Origin: Methanobacterium sp. ERen5
GTDB taxonomy: Archaea > Methanobacteriota > Methanobacteria > Methanobacteriales > Methanobacteriaceae
Direction: 5' to 3'
Length of the DNA: 64,000 nucleotides
NCBI GenBank assembly: GCA_024167805.1
Contig: CP099988.1
Location: 496,001 to 560,000 of the forward strand
The position numbers and the translations under genes are program-made. This document shows, in pieces, positions 39,422-49,894 of the stretch. Each line of letters begins with the position of its first letter. Positions within the stretch are counted from its first letter, which is position 1. The notes below the pieces were generated by a model, which was given only the letters and a program-made list of their open reading frames with translations, did no database searches and was not told the DNA's origin.

Positions 39422-39486
39422 ATTTAACGAAAATATTCTTCAAAACAAATATTTACTTCGTTAAATCTATATATTACGAAGTAAAT
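39422..39486. promoter_or_regulatory. Overlapping inverted repeats upstream of cbiM
   Basis: Two interlocked perfect inverted repeats: ATTTAACGAA (39422-39431) with TTCGTTAAAT (39457-39466), and ATTTACTTCGT (39451-39461) with ACGAAGTAAAT (39476-39486). They share the core ACGAA/TTCGT three times. This lies in the 498-base gap 39187-39684, about 150 bases upstream of the cbi TATA box and otherwise gene-free. Could be a metal-regulator site or alternative RNA hairpins. Confidence 0.45.
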
Positions 39487-39684
39487 CATCATGTTTAAAT
39501 AATTTTTAAAAAGGGTGATGAAAGAGTTAAACTACAAATAAACCATTATAACCCGAATTATTAAGGGGATTGATCTCTCAATCATATCCTGGAGTATTAC
39601 TAAAGCTAAATCATAATTCATGATGATCAATTTAAGAAATAAATTGGTCAAGCCCTTTTTTAATTATTTCAAATATCACATTAT

Positions 39685-40899
39685 TCAATAAAATCTATGA
39701 TAAATCATAAAAACAGAAATAAAAAGCATAATTATGATAAAACAAGGCACTAATATGTTATTTCCTTTAAAGTTGGGGATTTGTTTATTATAAAATCCTA
39801 AAAATAATAATGGAGCAATTGGAATCAAATATCTGCCATAAACACCATCAATAAGATTGTTCCCTACTGTTGTCCATGTCAAATACTCTAAAATAAATAT
39901 GGATACCAAACTAACTAAAAATAAAGTTATTGAAAATAATTTCTTTCTTAATTGCATATCAACTTCGATTTTATCTGTTAAAGCAACAAAGAAAACAAAA
40001 AGAATGTATAAATAAACTAAAAATGGAGATAAAGAAGTGTCTAAACCAATATCCTTCCATCCAAACGTTCCCACAAATGAGGTTAAGTAAAAAAGTAAAT
40101 TCTGTGAAATTGTAGCTATTAAAATCCAAATAAATGTTATTAAATGGGTTAATATGAATGAAATTTGTTCCTGTGGATTTATATTAAAATTCATGGGCAC
40201 ATACAGTCCTTTAACAAGTAAACCCCATAATAAAGCTGCACTAATTGAAAATACGAAGATGATGAAAAATCTTGTGTATTTAAAATTCCGGTTTATAAAT
40301 TTCTGTTTAGGTATAATCAAAAATAAAAGAAGGGATAACACGTAAATTTCTTTAGACAATGCCAACATTAAACCTAAAACAAGTACAATTAAATATTGAT
40401 CTTTATTAATTTTAGGAATTTTATCATCAAATGCTAATTTTAGAATATATGCGATTAAAAGGAAAGAAATTGCTATATTAAATCCATCTGAAGATAATGA
40501 TGCGGCCTCATAAAGTGCCATTGGCATTAAAGCCAATGCAAAAAATACCCATTTGAGTATGGGAGTATATTTTATTGCTAAAAATACGATTAATATGTAC
40601 AAAAACAGATTAGATAATCTACCAATATAAAATATGACAACTGCAGATAATCCCAATATTTTTCCTATAAAAAATGCTAAAGTGGGGATTAGATAGGGAA
40701 TAGGCGAATATAAAGTTATAAAAACCTTAGATTGTTTTACAAAAACCTGGCCCTGAGATAGATGTGTAACTTTTAAGTAATGATCCCCTTCATCATTTAC
40801 TTGAAACATTGGAGTGATCAAAGCAAAGGTTATACCAAATACCAATGCAACTATTAAAAATATTATCTCCGGTTTTAATGCCGGACGTTGAATAAGCAT
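39685..40899 (-). CDS. DUF2142-family polytopic membrane protein
   Basis: 404 residues with about ten hydrophobic helices. The N-terminal first loop FALITPMFQVNDEGDHYLKV, a PxxxxDExxH motif, resembles the acidic catalytic loop of DUF2142 and other GT-C-type lipid-linked glycosyltransferases. Likely transfers sugar to a surface acceptor, but this is inference. AT-rich and standing alone before tRNA-Gln. Confidence 0.75.
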   Translation of the reverse strand: MLIQRPALKPEIIFLIVALVFGITFALITPMFQVNDEGDHYLKVTHLSQGQVFVKQSKVFITLYSPIPYLIPTLAFFIGKILGLSAVVIFYIGRLSNLFLYILIVFLAIKYTPILKWVFFALALMPMALYEAASLSSDGFNIAISFLLIAYILKLAFDDKIPKINKDQYLIVLVLGLMLALSKEIYVLSLLLFLIIPKQKFINRNFKYTRFFIIFVFSISAALLWGLLVKGLYVPMNFNINPQEQISFILTHLITFIWILIATISQNLLFYLTSFVGTFGWKDIGLDTSLSPFLVYLYILFVFFVALTDKIEVDMQLRKKLFSITLFLVSLVSIFILEYLTWTTVGNNLIDGVYGRYLIPIAPLLFLGFYNKQIPNFKGNNILVPCFIIIMLFISVFMIYHRFY

Positions 40900-41033
40900 A
40901 AATTAGATTAAATTATAATAAATTTAAATGTTATCATTAACCTCCATCCGCAATCATTAAATAGTAGTAAATCAAATCTTGAAACTAAGCTTTTTTATCT
41001 TGAAATTCAAGTTCTTAAGCATTTAGCTCAATT

Positions 41034-41105
41034 AGTCCCTTGGGGTAGTGGCAATCCTGTAAGACTCTGGATCTTTCGATGGCGGTTCGACTCCGCCAGG
41101 GACTA
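41034..41105 (+). tRNA. tRNA-Gln (anticodon CTG)
   Basis: 72 bases. Acceptor AGTCCCT (41034-41040) pairs with AGGGACT (41098-41104). TpsiC arm GGCGG-TTCGACT-CCGCC is perfect. Anticodon loop CTCTGGA within AAGA/TCTT gives CTG, reading CAG. D-loop GGGGTAGTGGCAATCCT is typical of archaeal Gln tRNA. CCA is not encoded (discriminator A then CTA). No intron seen. Confidence 0.93.
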
Positions 41106-41598
41106 CTATTTTTTTAACAATTTTCCAAAAATTTTTTACTCAAAAAAATACTAATTTTCATGAATTTTTAGAAATTCTAATTCTTACTTAAAAATTGATC
41201 AGCACCCCTAGACCAAACCATTTATTTTGGGTCGAATTTACGATCTTTGAAAGTTATTACCACTTTCAGAATTAATATCAAAAATTATTAACTCAAACCC
41301 ATTCAAAACTTAATAAAAAATTTCTATTATTTCTAAAATATTCAAAAAAATTAAGTTTGGAATAAACGTGACCAAGGAATTAGTAAAAAGTTTCAACTTG
41401 AAAAAAATGTGTTTCAAATGACAGGAACCTCAATAAATTTTTTTTATTTCCCGAAGTAAAGGATTTGATTCCAATCTCTCTATTAATTGACAGTTCATGG
41501 ATTGTATTGGGTTTAATATTTAGTTATTGAAGTTAAAGATAGTATTATAATATTAATGGATTAATATAATATTAAAAAGTATAATTAAGTGGATTAAT
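41106..41598. other. AT-rich intergenic region with operator-like palindrome
   Basis: 493 bases without a coding frame. Near its end a perfect palindrome ATATTAAT-GG-ATTAATAT (41550-41567) is followed by a second GGATTAATAT at 41591-41600 that covers the start codon of the next gene. The arrangement suggests autoregulation by the winged-helix parts of that protein; untested. Confidence 0.4.
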
Positions 41599-42986
41599 AT
41601 GAGTAAAAAAGAGTATAAGCCTTTGGGCTACGAAAAGTTTGTTATCATGGCAATCTTCGAAAGGGATTGATCAGTCTAAAGGATCTAGAGGATATCACTA
41701 TTGTTTTCATATCAAGCATATGGTACAACGTTCATTACGGTAAACAATACAATATTTTAGGAAGAATTCTCCTGTACTTGTTCCATTTAAGGGACAGAAC
41801 TTGGGAAAGATATTATGCATACCGGTTTAAAGAAAAACATGTTGTTAAACATGGATTACGGACTGTGGACACGTGTAATAAACTTGTAGAAGTTGGAATT
41901 TTGAAGATCAACGATGAAAAATATGAACTAACAGAAACTGGTTTGAAACTGGCCAAGTTAAATCAGGAAAGATTTAAAAAACGTGCCGAAATGATTGAAA
42001 ATCGTCTTTTTGCACCTTCAGGTGCTGCCATTAATACCACCATCGTTGATGGCTTCATGGCATTTTTAAAACTGTCTGTAGGATTTATAACCGGCAGTGT
42101 AGGTATAATAAGTGATGGTACAGACAGTGCAACAGATACAATATCAGCATTTCTTGTTTGGGTTGGAATTAAAACCAAACACGAATCTTTAAGTACTCTT
42201 CTGGTCATTGTTCTGCTCTTCGTTGCATCCATAACAGTTATGTACGAATCCTTTTCAAGACTTTACACTGCATGGACATCAACACTCAGCCCCATCATTG
42301 ACCCTAGTCTAGTTATCATAATCGAAATTTTTGCAATATTTGTGTATGCCGGACTTTTCTTTTATCAGCGTCAAATAGGAAGGGCATCTGGAAGTTTAAC
42401 ACTCATATCCCAATCTGTTGATTCTAAAAACCATATATTCATTGCATCGTCCGTTGCAATAGGTGCTGGATTTTCATTTTTTGGCATTTACTACGTGGAT
42501 GCAATTGTAGGTGCAGTTGTGGCATTTAGAATTTTCACCGATGCAATTGGATTGTTAAAAGATGCCATACACTCAATAAAAGGAGAAGAAACAGATTTAC
42601 ATAAGTACAAGACACCTGTGGAAAACTATGTACAAGATGGAAAACTCAAAGCTTTCAGAATTTTCACGATGTTTAGTGTATGGGCCAGGGAAAATGAAGA
42701 AAAAGAGAATATAATAAGTTCAATCGAAACCATGTACACCCAAACCTACATTCCAGTTCTGAGTGAATTGCATTTGATTCCAGAGGATGAATATGGATTT
42801 AAAACAGATTTTGATAAAATAATGGATCCCCTGGTCAAGAGAAATTTCATATCATTCCAAAATGGAAAGTACACCATAACAAAATCAGGAATTAAACGGT
42901 TCAAACACTTTGTAGCCCTGTTTAAATATTATGATGTTCGTTTAACAGACCTTTTCATGTTGGATATTGAACATGAAAAGGATTAA
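41599..42986 (+). CDS. CDF-like cation transporter flanked by winged-helix domains (one apparent base loss)
   Basis: From ATG 41599 (MSKKEYKPLGYEKFVIMAIF) the frame stops after 23 codons. Adding one G to GGG 41663-41665 joins it to the frame from 41667, giving 462 residues. Parts: N-terminal winged helix of PadR-like look (about 1-130, LVEVGILKINDEKYELTETG); a five-to-six-helix cation-diffusion-facilitator core (about 140-310) with ISDGTDSATDTIS and a later DSKNH, at the places where CDF proteins bind metal; and a second winged-helix-like tail with ITKSGIKRFKHFVALF. Metal unknown. Convergent with the TPR gene, overlapping by four bases. Confidence 0.72.
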
Positions 42987-43459
42987 TGTGTATTATCCAT
43001 AAAATCTTGGAGTTTATCCCTGTTGATATGTGCATTAACATCAAGGGGATCAATCTTCAAAGCTTCATTGAAACATTCCATTCCAGAATCAAGATCCCCT
43101 GAGTTTGCAAGGGCAGCTCCCTTGTTACTCAGGGCATTTGTATTTTTTGGCTCTAATTTTAATGCTTCATCATAACATTCTATTGCTTGATTGTAATCAT
43201 CCAGCTCATAATAAACAGCACCTTTATTAACCCAAAGCTCAGCATTTTTAGGTTCTTTCAAGATAGCAGTATTAAATGATTCCAATGATTCATCATACCT
43301 TCCAAGAACCTTTAAAACATTACCTTTGTTATTTAAGGCTTGTACAAACTTTTTATCCAATTCCAAAGCTCTTTCGTAACATTTAAGAGCTTCTTGGTAC
43401 TGTCCATTCTCATAAAATTCAATTCCCTCGTTGTTCCATTCACCAGAAAGTTTTGACAA
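42983..43459 (-). CDS. Tetratricopeptide repeat protein
   Basis: 158 residues made of about four TPR units of 34 residues, e.g. NEGIEFYENGQYQEALKCYE, NKGNVLKVLGRYDESLESFN and NKGAVYYELDDYNQAIECYD. No signal peptide. A protein-protein adaptor, as is common in Methanobacteriales. Partner unknown; the upstream neighbour on the same strand is separated by convergent or long spacing, so no operon is claimed. Confidence 0.9.
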   Translation of the reverse strand: MSKLSGEWNNEGIEFYENGQYQEALKCYERALELDKKFVQALNNKGNVLKVLGRYDESLESFNTAILKEPKNAELWVNKGAVYYELDDYNQAIECYDEALKLEPKNTNALSNKGAALANSGDLDSGMECFNEALKIDPLDVNAHINRDKLQDFMDNTH

Positions 43460-43540
43460 AACAAATCACCTCACAATTAAAATAAATAAAGATAAAATAG
43501 AATACAATAAATATACTACGAATTAACTCCAATCAAAGGA

Positions 43541-44407
43541 TCAGTAAGTCCTGTGAAATGAAAATCTGCACTTTGGAGGGTTAGGTCCGAGTAAATAACT
43601 ATGAAACATTTTAACATCAATTTCTGTCCAATTAAGAGATAATTCAACCATTGCTCTACACATTAAGCAGTATATTTTATTATCATTCACATTAGGACTC
43701 CACAAACATTCAGTTATTGTGAAATCATCTGATCCAGTTTCTATCCTGTAACCAATATTGGTGAACATGTTAGTAACCCAAGCAATATACTCTGTTAAAA
43801 TCTTTCTGCTGTTATCATTGTTTTTAACAGAATCATCATCAAGTTTAAGTTCTCTACTCATTTTATGATGCATATTCGTCTCGAATAAGTTCGCAAATTC
43901 CTTCAAAAATTTTGCAGTGTCCTGAATTCTCACTTGAGATGTGAGTGCAGGGGTTGAACTCAACATAAAATCTCTAACAGTGGCCATACGCTCTTTATCC
44001 TTTGCTTGCAAAGCTCTGTCTGCATAATCGGTTCTTAAAAGAGCTATTTCTATACTATATCTGAGTTCTGTATCATCAAAAGGTTTTATTACATATCCTG
44101 AAGGTTTGGTCATTTTCGCACGGGAAAATGTGTCATTGTCTGCGTGTGCTGTGAGATATATTACTGGAACATCATATCTATCAGAAATACGATCAACAGC
44201 ATCTATACCATCCATATCTCCCCTTAAAACTATGTCTGCTAAAATTAGTTCAATTTCATTTTCATTTGCTATTTGGATGGCTTCTTCACCTGATCCAGCT
44301 GTTCCAACTACATCATAACCCCATTTTTCAAGCTTATTTTGTATCTCTAAAGCTGTAATGTTCTCATCTTCAATAATCAAAATTTTTTCTTCAGGAATCG
44401 AAACCAC
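43541..44407 (-). CDS. Response regulator with methanogen output domain (MetOD1-like)
   Basis: 288 residues. Receiver domain 1-125: KILIIEDENITALEIQNKLE, phospho-Asp in IELILADIVLRGDMDGIDA, and Lys in SGYVIKPFDDTELRYSIE. After a helical linker comes a domain of about 120 residues with CLWSPNVNDNKIYCLMCRAM and conserved Cys and His, resembling the methanogen output domain 1. No DNA-binding helix. GTG start with AAGGT eight bases upstream. Could pair with the histidine kinase at 32870-35782, but nothing in the sequence proves it. Confidence 0.82.
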   Translation of the reverse strand: MVSIPEEKILIIEDENITALEIQNKLEKWGYDVVGTAGSGEEAIQIANENEIELILADIVLRGDMDGIDAVDRISDRYDVPVIYLTAHADNDTFSRAKMTKPSGYVIKPFDDTELRYSIEIALLRTDYADRALQAKDKERMATVRDFMLSSTPALTSQVRIQDTAKFLKEFANLFETNMHHKMSRELKLDDDSVKNNDNSRKILTEYIAWVTNMFTNIGYRIETGSDDFTITECLWSPNVNDNKIYCLMCRAMVELSLNWTEIDVKMFHSYLLGPNPPKCRFSFHRTY

Positions 44408-44790
44408 CCCCGCAGACCTTGTTTATTTCTCAAAAATTATCATTATAAAAAAATGATAAATAGAAATCATATACCATTGTAACAGAACAATGTAAAGCCA
44501 TGACTTTTACTAAAATTGAAATAATAACTTTCAACTGTCTATAATTTATATTTATTTATATTATACAAACATAAATAATTATCATTTCTATGCCCATAGT
44601 TTAATAATAATAAACCCTAGGAAGTCCTGAGACTAAATCCATCATTATTCATTGGCAAAATGTGCTTAATACTAAATAACTATATTAAGCATATTCAAGA
44701 AAATGTTATATATAATATTAATGATAAGTTGAAGAAGTTGTGAATTTTAATTGAACAAAATTTTGGATTAAATAATCAAGAAGGGATAAA
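44408..44790. other. Divergent intergenic region
   Basis: 383 AT-rich bases between the response regulator (minus) and the CARF-wHTH gene (plus). GTTATATATAATA at about 44704-44716 is a plausible TATA box for the plus-strand gene. No palindrome long enough to call an operator was found. Confidence 0.4.
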
Positions 44791-45384
44791 ATGGATTATA
44801 CGTTAATATCAACTATCTACTCAATAGAACCAATTATGGTTTGTATAACACAGTTTTCTCCCAAAAAAGTTGTTTTGTTGAGGGAAGAAGATGCTCCCCA
44901 AGCCAAGCTAAAGGTAGAACAGATAATCTCTGAAACAGTGGGAAACTTCATAGATATTGAAACAAAAATTACCAGCCTCTATGATGTTGTTAGAATTGCA
45001 AAAGACACCGTTGATGTAATAGAAAACGAAAAAGCTGACAACAGAAAACTATTTGTAAATATTAGTGGCGGAAGAAAACCACAAGCTTTAGGAGCTTTAT
45101 TTGGATGTTACGCTCGTCATGGAGACATCGAGAGAATAGTTTACGTTACAGAAGAGGACAGTCAAACCATAGACTTGCCTATACTGAACTTTGGATTGTC
45201 ACCAACTAAAAGAATGGTTTTAGAAGAGCTAACTAAAGACGGGAAAAGCGTCAAAAATTTGGCAATTAGAATCGGAATCAGTAGGGGAATGACCTACAAC
45301 CACATCAGAGAGTTGAGAGAAATGGGATTCATATCTCCAGACAAACTTGAAATAACCACTGCAGGTAAGTTAGCAATAATATAA
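44791..45384 (+). CDS. CARF-wHTH transcription regulator, Csa3-like, without CRISPR locus
   Basis: 197 residues. The N-terminal Rossmann-like CARF domain carries [20 protein letters not shown] (about 90-109), whose SGGRK is the ligand loop of the family; CARF domains bind cyclic oligoadenylates or related nucleotides. The C-terminal winged helix (about 140-197) reads [20 protein letters not shown] then [18 protein letters not shown]. This is the Csa3 layout. No cas gene or repeat array lies in the window, so its role here is unclear. AAGGGATAA precedes ATG. Confidence 0.8.
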   Translation: MDYTLISTIYSIEPIMVCITQFSPKKVVLLREEDAPQAKLKVEQIISETVGNFIDIETKITSLYDVVRIAKDTVDVIENEKADNRKLFVNISGGRKPQALGALFGCYARHGDIERIVYVTEEDSQTIDLPILNFGLSPTKRMVLEELTKDGKSVKNLAIRIGISRGMTYNHIRELREMGFISPDKLEITTAGKLAII

Positions 45385-45418
45385 AACAGTTTAAATGCAG
45401 TTATCAAATTCTCTTTTT

Positions 45419-46227
45419 TTATTTGTAAATCAGGTTTTTTGGATTTCCAATTGACATCATTTGAATTTCTGATTTTTTAAGTCCCAGATCTTCCATGGTT
45501 TTTATGTACATTTTCATTCCCTGTGTAGGTGAAAGATTATGCTTTTGACCTAAATCTGTGGCCATTATACACCTGTCGGCTCCAACTTTCAGGATTGAAT
45601 TCTTAATATTTAGTGGATCAAGGTTTTGATGTTTTTCCATACAAGTTACATAACAATGCTCTAAAAATGCATATTTTGACATTTCCTTTTGTTCATCAAG
45701 GGTTGCCGACACAACCCCTGCAAATGGATGGTTAACAACAATCCTCCATATTCCCTGAGCATGTGCCATATCTAATAACTTGAAGATTTGTTCAGGTTTT
45801 AAATGTCCTGTTAATAGCACCATGTTGTTATCAGCAATTACATGGATTATCTCTTCGACCTTGTTCATATCAAATTCAACAGATGATGCAGAAATTGTTG
45901 GAAACCATACAAACTTGCCATCCATGGCTGCACATGTTTTAACAGCCTCTAAATTCAGTCCACCGACACTTTTATTTAAAACCACACCACCAAACACCGG
46001 AAATCCTGTGACTTCAGAAGCGATTTTAGCTCTGCCAGCTGTTGGTTCAATGTGCGACTTTAAAACAATTGAATGCATAAATTCCTTTTAGAATTTAGTG
46101 CTGCTTCAATGTCGGATTCCAACCTAGGTTTAATATCTGGAGCTGTATGAATATGAATATCTGTTACATCCTTTAAAACCGGAGTCTTATGTGAATCACT
46201 GATTATTTCCTTGTTTTCTAACTTCAT
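45419..46227 (-). CDS. DUF6282-type amidohydrolase-fold protein (one apparent base loss)
   Basis: From ATG 46227 the frame gives [20 protein letters not shown] with the metal motif HIH, then breaks near AAATT (46079-46083). The rest reads [20 protein letters not shown] and on for 219 residues. One restored base gives 269 residues of TIM-barrel amidohydrolase type (metal ligands HxH, KSH, later VNHPFAG). The reaction is unknown. The start overlaps the FumB gene's end by 32 bases, longer than usual, so the true start is uncertain. Confidence 0.75.
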
Positions 46228-46744
46228 CGTACAGGTTGCCTCCTTGGGAATCCATGGTAACTATTAAAGGTCCAAAATCTTTGACCTCAAGTTCCCATAC
46301 CGCCTCAGGAACACCTAAATCAAGCCAGTTCACATCATTTACCTTTAAAATAGATTTCACGTATAGAGCTGCACAGCCACCAACAGCAGAAAGGTATGCT
46401 TTCTTTTTGTTTTTAAGAGCCTTTGCAGTTTCTTCATCCATACCTCCTTTTCCAACTATGAGTCCAGCACCCATGTTAATCACTTCAGGTTCGTAAGGAT
46501 TCATCCTAGTACTTGTTGTTGGTCCAACAGCTACCATATCATAGCCATCTTCTGTTTTTTTGATTATTGGACCTGCATGGAAAATAACTGCACCTTCAAT
46601 ATCCAATGGTGCACCTTCTTCTATGATTCGTTTGTGTGCACTATCCCGGGCAGTAAATATTGTTCCAGAGATGTATACAATATCTCCAATTCTTAAATTC
46701 GATGTATCTTCCGATGAAATTGGTGTTTTTAGTTTCACGTTCAT
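46196..46744 (-). CDS. fumB: Fumarate hydratase, class I, beta subunit
   Basis: 182 residues, the C-terminal half of class I fumarases, made as its own subunit in methanogens. Signatures: [20 protein letters not shown] (about 20-39), [45 protein letters not shown] and PEAVWELEV. Works with a FeS-bearing alpha subunit (not in window) in malate-fumarate interconversion of the partial TCA cycle, linked to oxaloacetate made by PycA/B. An L-tartrate dehydratase beta subunit is a less likely reading. Confidence 0.9.
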   Translation of the reverse strand: MNVKLKTPISSEDTSNLRIGDIVYISGTIFTARDSAHKRIIEEGAPLDIEGAVIFHAGPIIKKTEDGYDMVAVGPTTSTRMNPYEPEVINMGAGLIVGKGGMDEETAKALKNKKKAYLSAVGGCAALYVKSILKVNDVNWLDLGVPEAVWELEVKDFGPLIVTMDSQGGNLYDEVRKQGNNQ

Positions 46745-46784
46745 ATGTTCACCTTTAATTGGATAAAAGTTTCATAACATTTTT

Positions 46785-47126
46785 TTATTCTTTGATAAGG
46801 TTTTCAATTCGTTGATTTAAAAATGAAGAAAAACTATCAGTGACCTGATTAATTAAATCGTTTAATTGGTGTTTCTTTAAAAACAGATCTGGAAATTTCA
46901 TTGTCAGGGCAAAATAAGTTTTACCTTCATTTTGACGAACTCCAGAAAATTTTACTTCCACTTCTTTACTGGTTGTGTACATTCTCCAAGTTTCAAGACC
47001 CTTTGCAATTTCATCTAAATCAGTTTTATCAAAATTATCTTTGGTGTAATAAATTAAATATTTTGTTCCTTCAAAGGGACCTGGTTTAACACCATTTTCT
47101 ATATCTAATTTCAGTTTTGGTTTCAT
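46785..47126 (-). CDS. Hypothetical protein
   Basis: 113 residues, soluble, with a beta-rich middle (YLIYYTKDNF, VEVKFSGVRQNEGKTYFALT) and a helical end. No family or motif recognised. It precedes fumB by 40 bases on the same strand and may be co-transcribed with it. Confidence 0.55.
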   Translation of the reverse strand: MKPKLKLDIENGVKPGPFEGTKYLIYYTKDNFDKTDLDEIAKGLETWRMYTTSKEVEVKFSGVRQNEGKTYFALTMKFPDLFLKKHQLNDLINQVTDSFSSFLNQRIENLIKE

Positions 47127-47499
47127 TTAATCACTTTTTTAGACATACCTAAAAAGTTTTTATAAATAATATTTCAAAGAAAAATCTAATAAATTTTGTC
47201 CATGTTAGTCCATTACGGTATTCAATTTTTTAAAGCCCAATAGTTAACTATTTCTTGCATTGTTATCATATCTCTAAATCCCACTATAATTTAACCCCAA
47301 TAAAATATGTCAGAAATTCCCCGGGGATAATTAATTTTCTGTAATAAAATCTATAGAATTATTTGAGGGAAGATATTAAATTATACATATATAAATTATA
47401 CAAACAAGTAACATAAAATGATGTAATAAAATTCTTAACGATAACCATATTCTATAAACAATAGTATATTTAATGAAAAATATGGATTTAAAGTTAAGC

Positions 47500-47510
47500 T
47501 TTATATATAT
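47500..47510 (+). promoter_or_regulatory. TATA box of the DUF2070 gene
   Basis: TTTATATATAT lies 34-44 bases before ATG 47544, with the ribosome binding site GAGGTAAA between them. It matches the archaeal TATA consensus closely. The rest of the divergent gap 47127-47499 is AT-rich with no gene seen. Confidence 0.55.
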
Positions 47511-47543
47511 TTCAATGATTTTAACATTTATAGAGGTAAATTT

Positions 47544-49367
47544 ATGGGTAGTTCTGATAGGATAATGGGTTTAAGCAAGTACATAGTAACCCTACCAGGT
47601 AATAGGTTTAATGTTGCTTCCATGGTATTTTTAAGTTTTATTTTGGGTTGCGTCGTTACTGCAGTAGAACCTAGTGCCGAACACTCTGTACTGTACAGTA
47701 TATTGTATGGTGGTGCAGCCGGTGTTTTAATATTTGGTTTAACTTCAATAGTCAGCGGTGTTATTACACAGCCCATGATAAACGCTCTTGAAGGCAGACA
47801 CATGAAGATGAAACAATCCATGTTTGTTTCTTTAGTGTCAATGGTAATTGTTGGCTTCATCTACTTTATAGGAAGTCTAGTTTCCAAATTCACAATTTAC
47901 AGTTACACAATAGATGCACTTATCTATGGTTGTGTTGTAATATTTGGATTTAGGATCCTGGTAATTTGGGGAACATCCAACATTAGCTTTTTCAAATCAC
48001 TTCCAGCAGCAGTAATACAACCTGCCCTAATTCTAAGCATGGTAGTGGTAATTGTTTCTCTAACAAGCATAACCACCAACATAGGCTACTTCAGCATTGT
48101 TGCACTCTTGATAAAAATTATCATAGCATCGTTGATCCTGGTTGTTGCCATATACTCATTTGTTGTGATAATTGAGTCTCCAATGAAACGAAACTTGGGT
48201 GTTGGTGGTTTAGAACTTTTAAGCCAATTTTTAGCACATGTCACAGAAGGATCGAAGGCCCTTGAAGATATTTTCGATGACATGGGCGAACCCATAGACA
48301 CCATCGTAGGGATTGTGGCATTTAAGGGGAAAAATGGTTTAAAATCATTATTTTTAAGTCCTTGTGTTCATCCAGGACCAATTGGAAACATTGGTGGAGG
48401 AAATATGCCAACACAACTTGCAAATAGTTTTGAAATTTTCACCCTCGTTGCACACGGACCTTCAACCCATGATTTTAACCCTGTTTCAACCAAGGAAATA
48501 ACAAAGATCGAAGCCTCAGTTAGAAATTCACTCGAAAACTTGGAATATACCAACGAAGCAGGTAAATTCTTCAGGGTACAAAATGAAGATGCTAAGATTT
48601 GCGGACAATATTTCGGTAAGAACCTCCTTTTACTTGCAACTTTAGCACCTGTGGGTTTTGATGACATGGACTTCGGTGTTGGTTTGGCACTGAGCAACCT
48701 AGCAAGGGTGAATACAAATGCAAAAAACGTTGTTTTAGTCGAATGTCACAATGCATTTAAGGGAGAAAACGGAAGAATTCTCCCAGGTAACAAGGAAGTG
48801 TTCGAACTAATGGGTGCCGTTGATAAACTCGACAAACCCGGAGAGTTGTATGATTTAAAAGTAGGATGTGCCTTCGATCCCATGGATGAGGTTAGTAAAG
48901 ACCAAGGTGTGGGTGAGAGTGGAGTGAAGGTGATGATTGTAGAAGTTGCCAGTCAAAAGTCTGCGTACATACTGCTTGATTCAAACAACATGGAAATAGG
49001 ATTCAGAGAGCAAATACTGGAAAAAATCAGTTCCTTAGATATCGATGAGGCAGAAATAATGACCTCAGACACCCACTTCGTAAATGCCCTTTCTGGTGGA
49101 CACAATCCAGTAGGAACCAAAGTACCAGAATTAATCCTTGAAAGTGTGTTTAACTGTACCAAAAAAGCCATCGAAGATCTGGAAGAGGTCTCAGTTGCAT
49201 GTGATGTTGCGATGATCAAAGACATAAAAACCTTCGGACCAAACCATGCAACGGAACTCGTAACTACCATAAGTTCAATTGTGGCTGTAAGCAGAATCTT
49301 TGCACCTGTGATCTTCATAATAGCATTTCTATCAGTATTCATATGGATATTTTACTGGGCACTCTAG
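47544..49367 (+). CDS. DUF2070 family membrane protein
   Basis: 607 residues. About six to seven membrane helices in the first 220 residues, a large soluble domain (about 225-575) with [32 protein letters not shown] and [18 protein letters not shown], rich in conserved His/Asp that suggest a metal-dependent enzyme, and a C-terminal helix ([20 protein letters not shown]). Found across archaea; function not established. The pattern suggests a membrane-bound hydrolase, which is inference. Confidence 0.85.
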   Translation: MGSSDRIMGLSKYIVTLPGNRFNVASMVFLSFILGCVVTAVEPSAEHSVLYSILYGGAAGVLIFGLTSIVSGVITQPMINALEGRHMKMKQSMFVSLVSMVIVGFIYFIGSLVSKFTIYSYTIDALIYGCVVIFGFRILVIWGTSNISFFKSLPAAVIQPALILSMVVVIVSLTSITTNIGYFSIVALLIKIIIASLILVVAIYSFVVIIESPMKRNLGVGGLELLSQFLAHVTEGSKALEDIFDDMGEPIDTIVGIVAFKGKNGLKSLFLSPCVHPGPIGNIGGGNMPTQLANSFEIFTLVAHGPSTHDFNPVSTKEITKIEASVRNSLENLEYTNEAGKFFRVQNEDAKICGQYFGKNLLLLATLAPVGFDDMDFGVGLALSNLARVNTNAKNVVLVECHNAFKGENGRILPGNKEVFELMGAVDKLDKPGELYDLKVGCAFDPMDEVSKDQGVGESGVKVMIVEVASQKSAYILLDSNNMEIGFREQILEKISSLDIDEAEIMTSDTHFVNALSGGHNPVGTKVPELILESVFNCTKKAIEDLEEVSVACDVAMIKDIKTFGPNHATELVTTISSIVAVSRIFAPVIFIIAFLSVFIWIFYWAL

Positions 49368-49524
49368 GTGCTTGTAAATAAAAAGAAAGATAAAAATATA
49401 CAAAAAGATCGAAACTATGGATCCAAATTGAAATTTGAAATAAAAAAACTACTTGAAATTGATCTATCAGACTAAAAAAAGAAAAGATTTTTGTGGAAAA
49501 AAAGAAGAATTTACAGTCTTTTTT

Positions 49525-49830
49525 TTACCTTACTGTGTTTATAGGTGGTACTGGATTAATATTGAATAATATTATCCATATTACTAACCATACAAAGAAG
49601 AATGGTACAATTCCACTCCATATCCAACCTTTAAATCCGCCAACAGCTTCTTTGCCAAAAATTCTCTCGGATAATTGTCCAAATCCGTATAGAATTATTA
49701 GGGCAATGATGATGGCAATTGCCTCGTTATTGATACCGTTAAAAAGTCCAGTTGTTAACGCATATGATAAGTAAGCTGCTATTAAACCGCCAATGACATG
49801 TAAGATCGTCACTTTAGCATCTACATCCAT
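49525..49830 (-). CDS. EMC6-like archaeal membrane protein (DUF5379-type)
   Basis: 101 residues from ATG 49830, which follows GGAGGTAAAAATT. The longer open frame to 49905 overlaps the next gene and is not used. Three to four hydrophobic helices: ILHVIGGLIAAYLSYALT, IAIIIALIILYGFGQL and WIWSGIVPFFFVWLVIWIIL. Resembles the small EMC6-related proteins of Methanobacteriales, so a role in membrane protein folding is conceivable. Divergent from rqcH with a 64-base gap. Confidence 0.7.
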   Translation of the reverse strand: MDVDAKVTILHVIGGLIAAYLSYALTTGLFNGINNEAIAIIIALIILYGFGQLSERIFGKEAVGGFKGWIWSGIVPFFFVWLVIWIILFNINPVPPINTVR

Positions 49831-49894
49831 AATTTTTACCTCCAAGCAATGTTTAATATTAGTATCTATCCATATAAAACCATAAGGTGTTCCA

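Noticed and set aside
39187..39684. Cobalamin riboswitch upstream of cbiM
   Set aside because: I could not find the conserved B12-box-like sequence or the expected stems, and such riboswitches are not expected in these archaea.
44408..45418. CRISPR array next to the CARF regulator
   Set aside because: No regularly spaced repeats of 24-37 bases were seen there or elsewhere in the window.
47528..47860. Minus-strand frames inside the DUF2070 and RqcH genes
   Set aside because: Opposite-strand shadows of clearly coding genes with better start signals and family matches.
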